The notes beneath the pieces are model-generated. The model saw nothing but the letters and a program-made list of their open reading frames with translations, was not told where the DNA came from and ran no database searches. A program made the position numbers and the translations under genes. Shown piece after piece: positions 37,852 to 47,689 of a stretch of 64,000 nt of DNA; within the stretch, counting starts at the first letter, position 1, and each line of letters begins with the position of its first letter. Origin of the DNA: Olleya sediminilitoris (GTDB lineage: Bacteria; Bacteroidota; Bacteroidia; Flavobacteriales; Flavobacteriaceae); the NCBI RefSeq assembly GCF_016785945.1, contig NZ_JAEMEF010000001.1, positions 62,001 to 126,000 on the forward strand, in the 5' to 3' direction.

Positions 37852-38808
37852 TTATTTGTTTTGATTAAAAAACGGAAGGTATAATAAAGATAGACCTCCA
37901 AAGACAAACACCAATAATGTTTGTGAGGTCCACATTATCCATCCAAATGCACGACTTGGATCTTCTGGAAGACTAAATAAAGTAAATGCTATAACGATAG
38001 CTTCTGGATAAGAGCCTATACCTCCATTTGTAGCTGCAATACTAAAAGTAGCTAAAATAAAAGCGACTAATATAGCTGCAAAAGGCAATGTGTTTAAATC
38101 TTTAAAAGCTAAAGTTGTGACGTAAAACATTAGCATATACATAGACCATATAAACAGGGTATGAAAAATAAACGCCCACTTTTTTTTCATTTTAAAAATA
38201 CTAAGTACACCTTCTATTAATCCGTTAACGAAGCCTTTTATTTTTAACGCAATAACATTAGTACTTCTTTTTATCAAAAAAACAAACATTAAAGCTAAAA
38301 CCATTAGAGCAACACCTGCAATAATAATTTTAGTTAAATTGAATTTTTGAGTTAAAAAATTAAAGATAAAATCAAACTGAAGGCTTAAGGTAACTGCTAT
38401 AATAATTAACATGACTACCATATCTGCAATACGCTCTGCCACGATAGTCCCAAATCCTTTTTCAAAAGGAACATTTTCATAATTTTTAAGAATAGTTGCT
38501 CTTGCCACTTCACCTGCTCTTGGAATGGTATAATTAATCAAGTATGTAGAAAATACTGCCATTATACTGTTACCTAATTTTATTTTATAGCCTAATGGCT
38601 CTAACATAAACACCCAACGATAGGCTCTTGACAAATGACTTAGCAGACCAAAAACTAAACCTAAAAAAACATATTTGTAATCCGCATTTTTTGCATACTG
38701 CAACAACTCATCAAAAGATAATTTTGACAATGAGTAATATATTAAAAAAACTCCCAATAAAATTGGGAGCATGATTTTTAATATTTTTATAAATGTTTTT
38801 TTTGACAC
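37852..38808 (-). CDS. LPG_synthase_TM/flippase-like integral membrane protein
   Basis: 318 residues with about eight membrane segments, matching the lysylphosphatidylglycerol synthase TM-region (UPF0104) family (YSLSKLSFDELLQYA, LSHLSRAYRWVFMLEPLGY, INYTIPRAGEVARATIL, ATNGGIGSYPEAIVIAF). The family includes lipid flippases and transferases; the substrate here is unknown. Translation begins at a GTG (38806-38808) directly adjoining the panD stop, giving UAAGUG. The panD stop is in the same frame, so no upstream start is possible, and the N-terminus MSKKTFIKILKIMLP fits this start. Confidence 0.9.
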   Translation of the reverse strand: MSKKTFIKILKIMLPILLGVFLIYYSLSKLSFDELLQYAKNADYKYVFLGLVFGLLSHLSRAYRWVFMLEPLGYKIKLGNSIMAVFSTYLINYTIPRAGEVARATILKNYENVPFEKGFGTIVAERIADMVVMLIIIAVTLSLQFDFIFNFLTQKFNLTKIIIAGVALMVLALMFVFLIKRSTNVIALKIKGFVNGLIEGVLSIFKMKKKWAFIFHTLFIWSMYMLMFYVTTLAFKDLNTLPFAAILVAFILATFSIAATNGGIGSYPEAIVIAFTLFSLPEDPSRAFGWIMWTSQTLLVFVFGGLSLLYLPFFNQNK

Positions 38809-39159
38809 TTACTTAAGTAAATTATTTGCTTCGTTTGGAAAAACTAATGAAGGCTTAAACACTTTTGCCTCTTCAATATCCATAAAAGCATATGTTATTA
38901 GTATCAAGATGTCGTCTTTAGCAACTAATCTTGACGCTGCACCATTTAAAGTTATTTCTCCGCTATTTCTTGGACCTGGAATGGCATAAGTCTCTAAACG
39001 TGCACCATTGTTATTGTTTACAATTTGCACTTTTTCACCTTGAACAATATTAGCTGCATCCATTAAATCTTCATCAATAGTTATACTACCAATATAATTT
39101 AAGTCAGCACCTGTTACTTTAACTCTGTGAATTTTTGATTTTACTACTTGTATTTGCAT
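38809..39159 (-). CDS. panD: Aspartate 1-decarboxylase
   Basis: 116 residues, normal length. PanD makes beta-alanine from aspartate for pantothenate and CoA. It is made as a proenzyme that cleaves itself at Gly-Ser, seen in [16 protein letters not shown], to form the pyruvoyl group. [17 protein letters not shown] and [23 protein letters not shown] are conserved blocks. It follows panC by 13 bases, so both precursors' enzymes are co-expressed. Confidence 0.98.
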   Translation of the reverse strand: MQIQVVKSKIHRVKVTGADLNYIGSITIDEDLMDAANIVQGEKVQIVNNNNGARLETYAIPGPRNSGEITLNGAASRLVAKDDILILITYAFMDIEEAKVFKPSLVFPNEANNLLK

Positions 39160-39172
39160 AGGGCAAAGATAA

Positions 39173-40021
39173 TTAATTTAAAGCGATATTGTCAATTAAT
39201 CTTATATCGTCAGCATAAACTGCAATAAACGCTCTGTAAGTTTTAGATTTATGTTTTTGTGTAACTGTTTTTAATGTGTCAACGTCTGCAATTATAAAAT
39301 ATTCTAATTTTAACAAATCATGATCTGCAAACTGTTTTTCAACCCATTGTGTAACATAATCTGCACTTTTTGTGCCAAACTTAGTTTTGGCATGCTGTAA
39401 AGTTTTATAAATAAATGGAGCAGCTGTTTTATATTCTGGTTTTAAACGCACATTTCTTGAACTCATAGCTAGACCGTTGGCTTCTCTGTGTATTTTACAG
39501 CCTACAATATTTACAGGAACATCATACTTATCTACTAACTTTTTAATTATTGTTAGTTGCTGAAAATCTTTTTCACCAAAATAAGCGTTGTCAGGTATAA
39601 CAATTTCAAACAAGCGCTTAACAATAGTTCCAACACCATCAAAATGCCCTTGTCTAAAACGTCCTTCCATTTCAAACTCTAATCCGTCAAAACTAAAATT
39701 TTGTGCTTTAACATTGTTTTGATAAATATCTTCAACACTTGGCGCATAGACCAGAATATCGTTAGATAAGGTTTTTAAAAGTGCAATATCATCGTCCAAA
39801 GTACGTGGGTATTTTTTTAAATCCTCAACATTGTCAAATTGTGTAGGATTAACAAAAATACTAACAACCATAATGTCATTATTAGACAAACCTTCTTTTA
39901 TTAAAGATAAATGACCTTGATGTAAAGCACCCATTGTTGGGACAAATCCAACCGTTTTATTACTCTGCTTCAAAGCAGAAATATGATTGTTTATTTTGTT
40001 TTTATTAGTAAATACAAGCAT
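39173..40021 (-). CDS. panC: Pantothenate synthetase
   Basis: 282 residues, normal length. PanC joins pantoate and beta-alanine with ATP. Motifs: [17 protein letters not shown] (HxGH), [21 protein letters not shown] and [11 protein letters not shown] (KMSKS equivalent). It leads the minus-strand unit and is divergent from the glycogen-synthase-like gene. Confidence 0.98.
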   Translation of the reverse strand: MLVFTNKNKINNHISALKQSNKTVGFVPTMGALHQGHLSLIKEGLSNNDIMVVSIFVNPTQFDNVEDLKKYPRTLDDDIALLKTLSNDILVYAPSVEDIYQNNVKAQNFSFDGLEFEMEGRFRQGHFDGVGTIVKRLFEIVIPDNAYFGEKDFQQLTIIKKLVDKYDVPVNIVGCKIHREANGLAMSSRNVRLKPEYKTAAPFIYKTLQHAKTKFGTKSADYVTQWVEKQFADHDLLKLEYFIIADVDTLKTVTQKHKSKTYRAFIAVYADDIRLIDNIALN

Positions 40022-40044
40022 TATTAATATTTAATTAACTATTG

Positions 40045-40052
40045 CAAACTTA
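40045..40052 (-). promoter_or_regulatory. Candidate -7 element (TAAGTTTG) for the panC unit
   Basis: Exact TAnnTTTG match on the minus strand, 23 bases before the panC ATG. Confidence 0.45.
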
Positions 40053-40083
40053 ATATTTTAGTAACAATTAGCATAAAATTTTG

Positions 40084-40091
40084 TACTTTTG
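40084..40091 (+). promoter_or_regulatory. Candidate -7 element (TACTTTTG) for the glycogen-synthase-like/DUF4270/glmS unit
   Basis: Exact TAnnTTTG match on the plus strand, 39 bases before the ATG at 40131 and preceded by AT-rich sequence. Confidence 0.5.
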
Positions 40092-40130
40092 CGTGTTTTT
40101 TATTGATAATTCGGAAAAGCTAAACAATAT

Positions 40131-40940
40131 ATGAAAGATAAGAGGATATTATACGTATCATCTGAAGTGGTGCCTTACTTACCAGAAACAGAAATTTCTT
40201 CAATGTCATTTGAGACACCTAGAATGGTTAACCAACAAGGTGGACAAATAAGAATATTTATGCCACGATATGGAAATATCAACGAAAGAAGACATCAATT
40301 ACATGAAGTGATTAGATTGTCTGGAATAAATCTTGTCGTTAACGATTTAGACATGCCATTAATTATAAAAGTAGCCTCTATACCTAAAGAGCGTATACAA
40401 GTTTACTTTATAGATAATGACGAATACTTCAAAAGAAAAGCAACTTTAACAGATGAAGACGGAAATCTTTTTGAAGATAATGATGAACGTGCTATCTTTT
40501 TTGCAAAAGGAGTTATTGAAACAGTAAAGAAACTAAATTGGTCTCCAGATATTATTCATGTTCATGGATGGCTAGCTTCTTTATTACCTTTATATCTAAA
40601 ACAATTTTATAAAGACGAACCTTTATTTAACGAAAGCAAAATTGTAACCTCTGTTTACAAAAGTGGTTTTGAAAAAACATTAAATCCTGATTTGGTTAAA
40701 AAAATTAAGTTTGATAACATCGAAGAAGACAAAATTAAATTACTAAAAGACCCTACTTATAATAACTTAATGAAAGTAGCTATAGATAGCTCTGACGCAT
40801 TAATAGTTGGATCCGAAGACCTTCCTGAAGAATTAACAAAGTACTTAAATGACTCCGACAAACCTGTTTTAGGTTATCATGCTAAAGATGAATTTAGCGA
40901 AGCGTACACTAATTTTTACACAACTAGCGTTTTAGATTAA
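40131..40940 (+). CDS. Glycogen/starch synthase-like protein, N-terminal catalytic half only
   Basis: 269 residues, corresponding to the GT5 N-terminal domain (ILYVSSEVVPYLPETE, RIFMPRYGNIN, DNDERAIFFAKGVIE, PDIIHVHGWLASLLP). Full bacterial glycogen synthases are near 480 residues and carry a second GT-B domain, absent here. The ADP-glucose-binding KTGGL after the first strand is also missing (PETEISSMSF). The protein is therefore unlikely to work alone as a glycogen synthase; it may need a partner or have another role. This short form seems conserved in the family next to panC and glmS. It leads the DUF4270-glmS unit. Confidence 0.88.
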   Translation: MKDKRILYVSSEVVPYLPETEISSMSFETPRMVNQQGGQIRIFMPRYGNINERRHQLHEVIRLSGINLVVNDLDMPLIIKVASIPKERIQVYFIDNDEYFKRKATLTDEDGNLFEDNDERAIFFAKGVIETVKKLNWSPDIIHVHGWLASLLPLYLKQFYKDEPLFNESKIVTSVYKSGFEKTLNPDLVKKIKFDNIEEDKIKLLKDPTYNNLMKVAIDSSDALIVGSEDLPEELTKYLNDSDKPVLGYHAKDEFSEAYTNFYTTSVLD

Positions 40941-40969
40941 CGCAATATTGCCATATTCAAGAATTACCT

Positions 40970-42601
40970 ATGAAAAGATCCCTAATAAATTTCATCAAGC
41001 CATTAGTGCTGTTGATGATTATTGCTATTACATCAATAGCTTGTGAAAAAGATTTTGTAAATATAGAAAGTGATATAACTGGTGCAGAAAACTTTACTAC
41101 AAATAGTAAAATGTTTCCATTTATAGCCTATAACAAAAAAGTTGGTCCAGTTCAAACCAACGGTTTATCTAGTTACGTTTTAGGTACATATAACGATCCT
41201 AATTTTGGTCTTACATCAGCTGGATTAGTTACACAAATAGTTCCTAATGAAGTAGATCCTGAATTTGGAGACAACTTAGAAGTTAAATCTGTAAACCTTT
41301 ACATTCCTTACTTTTCTACGGTTGAAGGTAGTGATGACGATGGCAACACAGTTTATACTTTAGATTCTTTATTTGGAGATGCAAGCAGCGGTTACAAATT
41401 ATCAATCTATAAAAACGAATATTTTTTAAGAGATTTAGATCCAGAATCTGATTTTGAAGAAACACAAGCATACTATTCAAATGCTTACACGGATTTAAAC
41501 TTAAGTGCTTTTGAAGGTGAACTAATTTATGAAAGTGGTACAGATGGATTTACACCAAGTGATCAATATGTGGCTATTCAAGAAGTACCTCTAGATGAAA
41601 CAGAGCTTGAAGAACTTGAAGATAATCGTGCTCCAGGCTTATATTTAGACCTGACTAATCAAGAATTTGGTTTAAACCAATGGAAAAACCTATTGGTTCA
41701 AGCAGACGGATCAACAAACCCCAACTTATCAAGTACGAATAATTTTAAAAATGCTTTTAGAGGTTTAATTTTTAAAGTTGAACAAATCGATAATAATGAT
41801 GGAAACATGATATTTCTTAATATCAATACAACCTCTAAAATAGATTTACGATATGAAACAGATCTAGATAGTACAACGGATGAACGGGTAAGAAACACAT
41901 TCTCTTTTAATTTTAACAGTAATAAATTTAACACCTATGAAACACTAACTTCAAACATTAACCTTGTTGATGGTAATGAATCTACAGGTGACAATGAGTT
42001 ATTCTTAAAAGGTTTTGAAGGGTCAATGACAATTATAGACCTATTTAACGGAAATATAGTAGACGAAGACAACAATACTCAGGATGCTTTTGAATATTTT
42101 AGAGCTAAAGAAAATCAATGGTTGATAAATGAAGCGACTTTGAGTTTTTACGTAAACCTTCCTTCTGAAAACTCTGGCAGTATAGAACCTGATAGGGTAA
42201 CATTATACAATTTAAACAATAACGCCCCTATAATAGATCATTTTTTCGATAGTAGCTCTAACTCTTCTGACTCTTACAATTCTCACTTAATATATTCGCC
42301 TAAACTTGAAAGGGATGAAAATGAAAATGGAGTAAAATACAAAATAAGACTAACAGAACACATAAATGATATATTACTTAATGACTCGACTAACGTCAAA
42401 TTAGGTCTTTTCGTAACTTCAAACATAAACTACACAAATACTTCCAAAATATTTAATACTACAAATGATGACGATATAAACATGATACCTAGAGGATCTA
42501 CTTTAGCTCCTGAAGGAACTATACTTCATGGTAATACAGCATCAGTTCCTAATGAACTAAAAGCCACTTTTGAAATTTATTATACAGAACCAAAAAACTA
42601 A
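40970..42601 (+). CDS. DUF4270 lipoprotein
   Basis: 543 residues. The lipoprotein signal ends at ITSIAC and is followed by EKDFVNIE. The DUF4270 pattern is visible (FPFIAYNKKVGPVQTNGLSSYVLGTYNDPNFG, read in pieces as VQTNGLSSYVLG and YNDPNFGLTSA), with a beta-rich body and a C-terminal INEATLSFYVN and LRLTEHINDILL-like portion. Function is unknown; members are widespread surface or periplasmic proteins in Flavobacteriia. It lies 29 bases after the glycogen-synthase-like gene and 6 bases before glmS, so it is in the same operon. Confidence 0.9.
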   Translation: MKRSLINFIKPLVLLMIIAITSIACEKDFVNIESDITGAENFTTNSKMFPFIAYNKKVGPVQTNGLSSYVLGTYNDPNFGLTSAGLVTQIVPNEVDPEFGDNLEVKSVNLYIPYFSTVEGSDDDGNTVYTLDSLFGDASSGYKLSIYKNEYFLRDLDPESDFEETQAYYSNAYTDLNLSAFEGELIYESGTDGFTPSDQYVAIQEVPLDETELEELEDNRAPGLYLDLTNQEFGLNQWKNLLVQADGSTNPNLSSTNNFKNAFRGLIFKVEQIDNNDGNMIFLNINTTSKIDLRYETDLDSTTDERVRNTFSFNFNSNKFNTYETLTSNINLVDGNESTGDNELFLKGFEGSMTIIDLFNGNIVDEDNNTQDAFEYFRAKENQWLINEATLSFYVNLPSENSGSIEPDRVTLYNLNNNAPIIDHFFDSSSNSSDSYNSHLIYSPKLERDENENGVKYKIRLTEHINDILLNDSTNVKLGLFVTSNINYTNTSKIFNTTNDDDINMIPRGSTLAPEGTILHGNTASVPNELKATFEIYYTEPKN

Positions 42602-42607
42602 TATGTT

Positions 42608-44455
42608 ATGTGTGGAATAGTAGGATATATAGGCAAAAGAGAAGCCTATTCTATAGTAATGGAAGGCCTTAAAAGATTAGAATACAGAGGCTATGATAGT
42701 GCTGGTATAGCTCTTTATGATGGTGCTGATTTAAAATTAGCAAAAACTAAAGGAAAAGTAATTGATTTAGAAAATCGCGTATCTAATGAAATAAGTACAA
42801 ATGGACATGTTGGTATTGGACATACACGATGGGCTACTCACGGAGTGCCAAATGATGTAAATTCACATCCTCATTACTCAAATTCTGGAGATCTAGTAAT
42901 TATACATAATGGTATTATTGAAAACTATGAATCTATTAAAAAAGAATTAATTAATAGAGGCTATACTTTTCACTCAGATACGGACACTGAAGTATTAATA
43001 AATTTAATTGAAGACGTAAAGAAAAACGAAAAAGTCAAATTAGGAAAAGCAATACAAATAGCCCTTAATCAGGTAGTAGGAGCGTATGCTATTGCCGTAT
43101 TTGACAAAAATAAACCAAATGAAGTTGTTGTTGCAAAACTTGGAAGCCCTCTAGCTATAGGTATGGGTGAAGATGAGTTTTTTATAGCAAGTGACGCCTC
43201 TCCTTTTTTAGAGTATACAAAAAAAGCTATTTATTTAGAAGATGAAGAAATGGCTATTATAAGCATGAAAAAAGGAGTTAAAATAAGAAAAATAAAAGAT
43301 GACTCACTAGTTGCTCCTTATATACAAGAATTAAAAATAAATCTTGAGCAAATAGAAAAAGGCGGCTATGAGCATTTCATGCTAAAAGAAATACATGAAC
43401 AACCAAATGCTATTTTAGACACATACAGAGGAAGACTTCTTGCAAAAGATGGAATAATTAGAATGGCTGGAATTGACGACAATATTGAAAAATTTTTAAA
43501 TGCTAACCGAATTATTGTAGTTGCTTGTGGTACATCATGGCATGCAGGACTAGTTTCAGAATATATATTTGAAGATTTAGCAAGAATTCCTGTAGAAGTT
43601 GAATATGCTTCTGAATTTAGATACCGAAATCCCGTTATTACTGAAAAAGATGTAGTTATAGCTATTTCTCAATCCGGAGAAACAGCTGATACGTTAGCTG
43701 CAATTAAATTAGCAAAATCTAAAGGCGCATTTGTATTTGGAGTTTGCAATGTTGTTGGCTCATCAATAGCTAGAGAAACTAATGCTGGTGCTTATACACA
43801 TGCAGGACCAGAAATTGGAGTAGCTTCTACAAAAGCATTTACAACACAAATTACTGTATTAACTTTAATAGCACTAAAATTAGCTAAAGCTAATGGAAGT
43901 ATGTCTAACACAGAATTCCATCATCATTTACAAGAATTAGAATTAATTCCTGAAAAAGTTAAAGAAGCTTTAAAAGCGGATGATCATATTAAACTTGTAG
44001 CACAAAAGTACAAAGATGCAAAAAACTGTTTATACTTGGGACGTGGATATAATTTTCCTGTTGCTCTTGAGGGTGCATTGAAATTAAAAGAGATTTCATA
44101 TATACATGCAGAGGGATATCCTGCAGCAGAGATGAAGCATGGACCAATAGCATTAATCGACGAGCAGATGCCTGTTTTTGTAATTGCAACTAAAAAAGGT
44201 CACTATGAAAAAGTTGTAAGTAATATTCAGGAAATTAAATCTCGATCAGGTAAAATAATAGGTATTGTTACAGAAGGTGACGAAGATGTTAAAAATTTAG
44301 CTGATCATGTTATAGAGGTTCCTGAAACAATTGAATCATTGACACCATTACTTACAACTATTCCTCTTCAATTACTATCTTATCACATTGCAGTAATGTT
44401 AGATAAAAATGTTGATCAACCTCGTAACTTGGCCAAATCGGTTACCGTAGAGTAA
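42608..44455 (+). CDS. glmS: Glutamine--fructose-6-phosphate aminotransferase (isomerizing)
   Basis: 615 residues, normal length. GlmS makes glucosamine-6-phosphate, the first step towards UDP-GlcNAc. Cys2 after the initiator Met (MCGIVGYIGKR) is the glutaminase nucleophile; GHTRWATHGVPND and HNGIIENYES are conserved in that domain. Two SIS domains follow (ACGTSWHAGL, ISQSGETADT, EIGVASTKAFTTQ), and the end DQPRNLAKSVTVE is intact. No glmS ribozyme was seen upstream, and the 6-base gap to DUF4270 leaves no room for one. It ends at a strong terminator. Confidence 0.99.
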   Translation: MCGIVGYIGKREAYSIVMEGLKRLEYRGYDSAGIALYDGADLKLAKTKGKVIDLENRVSNEISTNGHVGIGHTRWATHGVPNDVNSHPHYSNSGDLVIIHNGIIENYESIKKELINRGYTFHSDTDTEVLINLIEDVKKNEKVKLGKAIQIALNQVVGAYAIAVFDKNKPNEVVVAKLGSPLAIGMGEDEFFIASDASPFLEYTKKAIYLEDEEMAIISMKKGVKIRKIKDDSLVAPYIQELKINLEQIEKGGYEHFMLKEIHEQPNAILDTYRGRLLAKDGIIRMAGIDDNIEKFLNANRIIVVACGTSWHAGLVSEYIFEDLARIPVEVEYASEFRYRNPVITEKDVVIAISQSGETADTLAAIKLAKSKGAFVFGVCNVVGSSIARETNAGAYTHAGPEIGVASTKAFTTQITVLTLIALKLAKANGSMSNTEFHHHLQELELIPEKVKEALKADDHIKLVAQKYKDAKNCLYLGRGYNFPVALEGALKLKEISYIHAEGYPAAEMKHGPIALIDEQMPVFVIATKKGHYEKVVSNIQEIKSRSGKIIGIVTEGDEDVKNLADHVIEVPETIESLTPLLTTIPLQLLSYHIAVMLDKNVDQPRNLAKSVTVE

Positions 44456-44493
44456 TTTGAAAATAAATCTTTATCAAAGATTTCAATTTATAT

Positions 44494-44520
44494 AAAAGGG
44501 TTTCGGTTTCGAAACCTTTT
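44494..44520 (+). terminator. Rho-independent terminator of glmS
   Basis: Arms AAAAGG..TTTCG and CGAAA..CCTTTT around a short loop, followed by further T, 38 bases past the glmS stop. Confidence 0.9.
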
Positions 44521-44920
44521 TTTGTTTAATCATATAGATTAACGCTATTTAGAATAAAAAAACATATCTATTAATAGATTTACTCACAGAATTAGCTAGG
44601 TAATTAAACTGACTAATAAGTATGTATACTTAAAATTAATAAGTAAATATTAACTCATAAAAATTATTCAACAATAGCAGGATATAAACAGATGAAAATT
44701 GAAATATTTATCAACACAACAAACAGATATTAAATATTTTTTACAGTCAAAATAAAGTTCTCAATTCCTCAAAATTCACATTATTTTTTTACGAAATAAC
44801 AACTTTATCACATCTTTTTTTTAGAAAAACTTATTATGCGCGCATAATTTATTAGCAGTTTTTACCAAAATTTAGTTAAAAAACGTATATTGGCATAAAT
44901 AAATTAACTAAATCTAAAAA
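44521..44920. promoter_or_regulatory. Long upstream region of the TonB receptor/SGNH unit with several dyads
   Basis: No gene seen in 400 bases. It holds three inverted repeats: 44566-44579 (ATCTATT/AATAGAT), 44618-44631 (AAGTAT/ATACTT, 2-base gap) and the GC-centred 44833-44848. A near -7 element TATATTGG lies at 44886-44893, 27 bases before the ATG. The length and dyads fit a regulated promoter. Confidence 0.5.
44833..44848. promoter_or_regulatory. Perfect 16-bp palindrome (ATTATGCG/CGCATAAT)
   Basis: The GCGCGC-type centre is unusual in this AT-rich spacer. It lies 72 bases before the TonB receptor ATG and about 38 bases upstream of the near -7 element, a position suited to an activator or repressor site. 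Confidence 0.5.
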
Positions 44921-47686
44921 ATGAGAACAATCCTTTCAATTGTATTGTTGTGTTTTTGTGGACTTTCTTTCGCCCAAACAACAATATCAGGAACAGTGGT
45001 AGATGACGTAAGTCAACAACCAATTCCAAGTGCAAATGTCGTAATAGCTGGTACCTCAATAGGGACTGCTACAGATTTTGATGGTACATTCGTCTTAACT
45101 ACAGATCAAAAACCGCCTTTTAAAATTCAAGTAAGTAGTGTCGGATTTTCTAGCAAAGACTTAGAAGTGACTTCTAACAATCAAAAATTTAATATTGTAC
45201 TTAATGAAGGTACATCTTTAGATGAAGTCGTTATATCTGCCTCTAGAACACCTGAACGCATATTTGAATCACCAGTAACAGTCGAAAGATTTGGATTAAA
45301 AGAAATTAAAAATACTGCTTCTGCTGATTTTTATGATGGACTAGAAAACCTAAAAGGTGTAGATGTAAATACAAACAGTTTAACATTTAAATCTGTTAAT
45401 ACACGTGGATTTGCAACATTTGCAAATACTAGATTTATGCAATTAGTAGACGGAATGGATAATTCAACACCTGCATTAAATTTTCCTATAGGAAATTTAG
45501 TAGGTATGACTGAAACTGATGTTTTAAGTGTAGAATTACTTCCAGGAGCTTCATCTGCACTATATGGAGCAAATGCATTTAATGGGATTTTATTTATGAG
45601 AAGTAAAAACCCATTTGATCATGAAGGTATTAGTGCATCATTTAAAAGAGGAATAACCTCTCAAGAAGCTGCTGGTGATAATCCTTATACTGATTTAAGT
45701 TTAAGAATGGCCCATAAGTTTAGTGATAAATTTGCTGCTAAGGTTAACTTTGGCTATTTAAAAGGAACTGATTGGCAAGCAACAAGTGAAGTAGATAAGA
45801 TTGATCCAACCAGAACTAGATCAAACACTAACTATGATGGTATTAATATCTATGGAGATGAAGTTTCAACTAACATTAGAGCTGCTTCTGGATTAGGAGT
45901 TATCCCAGATGTTGTAGTTAGTAGAACAGGATATAATGAAAGAGATTTAACACCGTACAATGCTGAGAGTGTAAAAGCAGATTGGGGATTATACTATCGA
46001 CCAATTGAAGACAACAGTTTAGAATTATCATATGTTGGAAAAGTGGGTACTGGAACAACAATTTACCAAGGGACAAACAGATATAATATTGACAATTTCT
46101 TCCAACAACAACATAAATTAGAAGTTAGAAATGACAACTTTTTTGTTAGAGCCTATGAAGTTTCTGATAAAGCTGGAGATTCTTATGATATGGTTTTTAC
46201 AGGAATAAACATAAATAGATCATGGAAAAGTGATGAAGATTGGTTTGGAGACTATATAGCAACCTATGCAGGAATTGAACTTACTGGAAACCCTTTGGGC
46301 TTAACAGACCAACAAAAACATGATGCCGCAAGAGCTGCTGCCGACACAGGTCGTTATGAGCCAGGATCTCCTGAATTTAAAGCTGCATTTAACAGAAGCA
46401 TCAATGATCCAGACTTATCAACAGGATCAAAATTCCAAGATGCCTCAAAATACTTCCACAGTGATGCTAACTATAACTTTAGTCATTTAATAGATATAGC
46501 TGAAATTCAAGTTGGTGGATCATACAGAAAATACAAATTAAACTCTGGTGGTACAATTTACACAGATGGTGATAGTCCTATCGAATATTCAGAATTTGGA
46601 GTATATTCACAAATTCAAAAAAATCTGGAACTTGAAGGTGAAAAGGAATTAAAACTAACAGTCTCTGGACGATATGATAAATCAGAATTATTTGATGGCT
46701 TTTTCTCTCCTAGATTATCTGCTGCATTAACATTAAATAGAAATCATAATGTAAGAGCTTCTGTGCAAACTGGTTTTAGAAACCCAACAACACAAGATTT
46801 ATTTATTGGTCTTGATGCTGGTAGAGCAATTTTGGTTGGTTCTGCACCAAACAATTTAGATAGATACACTAGAGATTACGATGTCAGCTTAGAAGGACAA
46901 ACATTTTTTGGTCAACCATCACAAGTAACACAAACTGGCGCTGCAGCTTATAACAATTCTTATTCTGCTAGTTCAGTAATTGATTTCGCAGCTGCTGGAA
47001 ACCCTGCTCTATTAGAAGTATCAAACCCAGACATCATCAAACCTGAAAAAGTAACTTCGATGGAAGTAGGTTATAGAGGTAAATATGAAAGTATAATAGT
47101 AGACCTTAGTGCCTACTATAACAAATATGAAGATTTTATATCTCAAGAAGTTGTGATTTCACCTTTTTATGGTACAGTTGGAGATAATGGATTATCAGTA
47201 GCTGCATTAGCTAATGGAGATTATCAAACCTATAGTGCTTATACAAACTCTAATGCGGATGTAAAATCTTATGGTGCATCAATAGGGTTATCTACTAAAG
47301 TATTTAATGGATTTGATTTAAGCGGAAGTTACACTTTTACTAAACAAGATTTTGACAAAGCAGGAAACCCAGACTTCCAAACAAACTTTAACACACCTGA
47401 ACATAAATTTAAAGCTTCATTTGGACATACTAACGTCTTTGAAAACTTTGGGTTTAATGTATCATATAGATTTAGTGATGACTATTTCTGGGAAGCAACC
47501 TTTGGAAATGGTATAATTCCTGAATTTCATGTAGTTGATGCTCAAGTAAATTATAAAATACCAAGTATTAAATCAATTATAAAACTTGGAGCAACCAACT
47601 TAACAGGTCAGGAGTACTTTACTGCATTTGGAACAGGATTTATTGGATCTATGTACTATGCATCATTAACAATTAATAATTTATAA
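44921..47686 (+). CDS. TonB-dependent receptor with carboxypeptidase-like regulatory domain
   Basis: 921 residues. Signal peptide ends at LSFAQ. The regulatory-like domain (about 19-105, ISGTVVDDVSQQPIPSANV) leads to a TonB-box-like LDEVVISASRTPERI, a plug (about 120-230, VDVNTNSLTFKSVNTRGFAT, LLPGASSALYGANAFNG) and a long barrel ending YYASLTINNL. The gap to the SGNH lipoprotein gene is three bases, so they form one unit. The plug and VISASRTPERI resemble siderophore or lipid-type receptors more than SusC, but the ligand is unknown. Confidence 0.93.
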   Translation: MRTILSIVLLCFCGLSFAQTTISGTVVDDVSQQPIPSANVVIAGTSIGTATDFDGTFVLTTDQKPPFKIQVSSVGFSSKDLEVTSNNQKFNIVLNEGTSLDEVVISASRTPERIFESPVTVERFGLKEIKNTASADFYDGLENLKGVDVNTNSLTFKSVNTRGFATFANTRFMQLVDGMDNSTPALNFPIGNLVGMTETDVLSVELLPGASSALYGANAFNGILFMRSKNPFDHEGISASFKRGITSQEAAGDNPYTDLSLRMAHKFSDKFAAKVNFGYLKGTDWQATSEVDKIDPTRTRSNTNYDGINIYGDEVSTNIRAASGLGVIPDVVVSRTGYNERDLTPYNAESVKADWGLYYRPIEDNSLELSYVGKVGTGTTIYQGTNRYNIDNFFQQQHKLEVRNDNFFVRAYEVSDKAGDSYDMVFTGININRSWKSDEDWFGDYIATYAGIELTGNPLGLTDQQKHDAARAAADTGRYEPGSPEFKAAFNRSINDPDLSTGSKFQDASKYFHSDANYNFSHLIDIAEIQVGGSYRKYKLNSGGTIYTDGDSPIEYSEFGVYSQIQKNLELEGEKELKLTVSGRYDKSELFDGFFSPRLSAALTLNRNHNVRASVQTGFRNPTTQDLFIGLDAGRAILVGSAPNNLDRYTRDYDVSLEGQTFFGQPSQVTQTGAAAYNNSYSASSVIDFAAAGNPALLEVSNPDIIKPEKVTSMEVGYRGKYESIIVDLSAYYNKYEDFISQEVVISPFYGTVGDNGLSVAALANGDYQTYSAYTNSNADVKSYGASIGLSTKVFNGFDLSGSYTFTKQDFDKAGNPDFQTNFNTPEHKFKASFGHTNVFENFGFNVSYRFSDDYFWEATFGNGIIPEFHVVDAQVNYKIPSIKSIIKLGATNLTGQEYFTAFGTGFIGSMYYASLTINNL

Positions 47687-47689
47687 GAA

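Noticed and set aside
42601-42607. A glmS ribozyme or leader before glmS
   Set aside because: Only six bases separate the DUF4270 stop from the glmS start, so there is no room for one.
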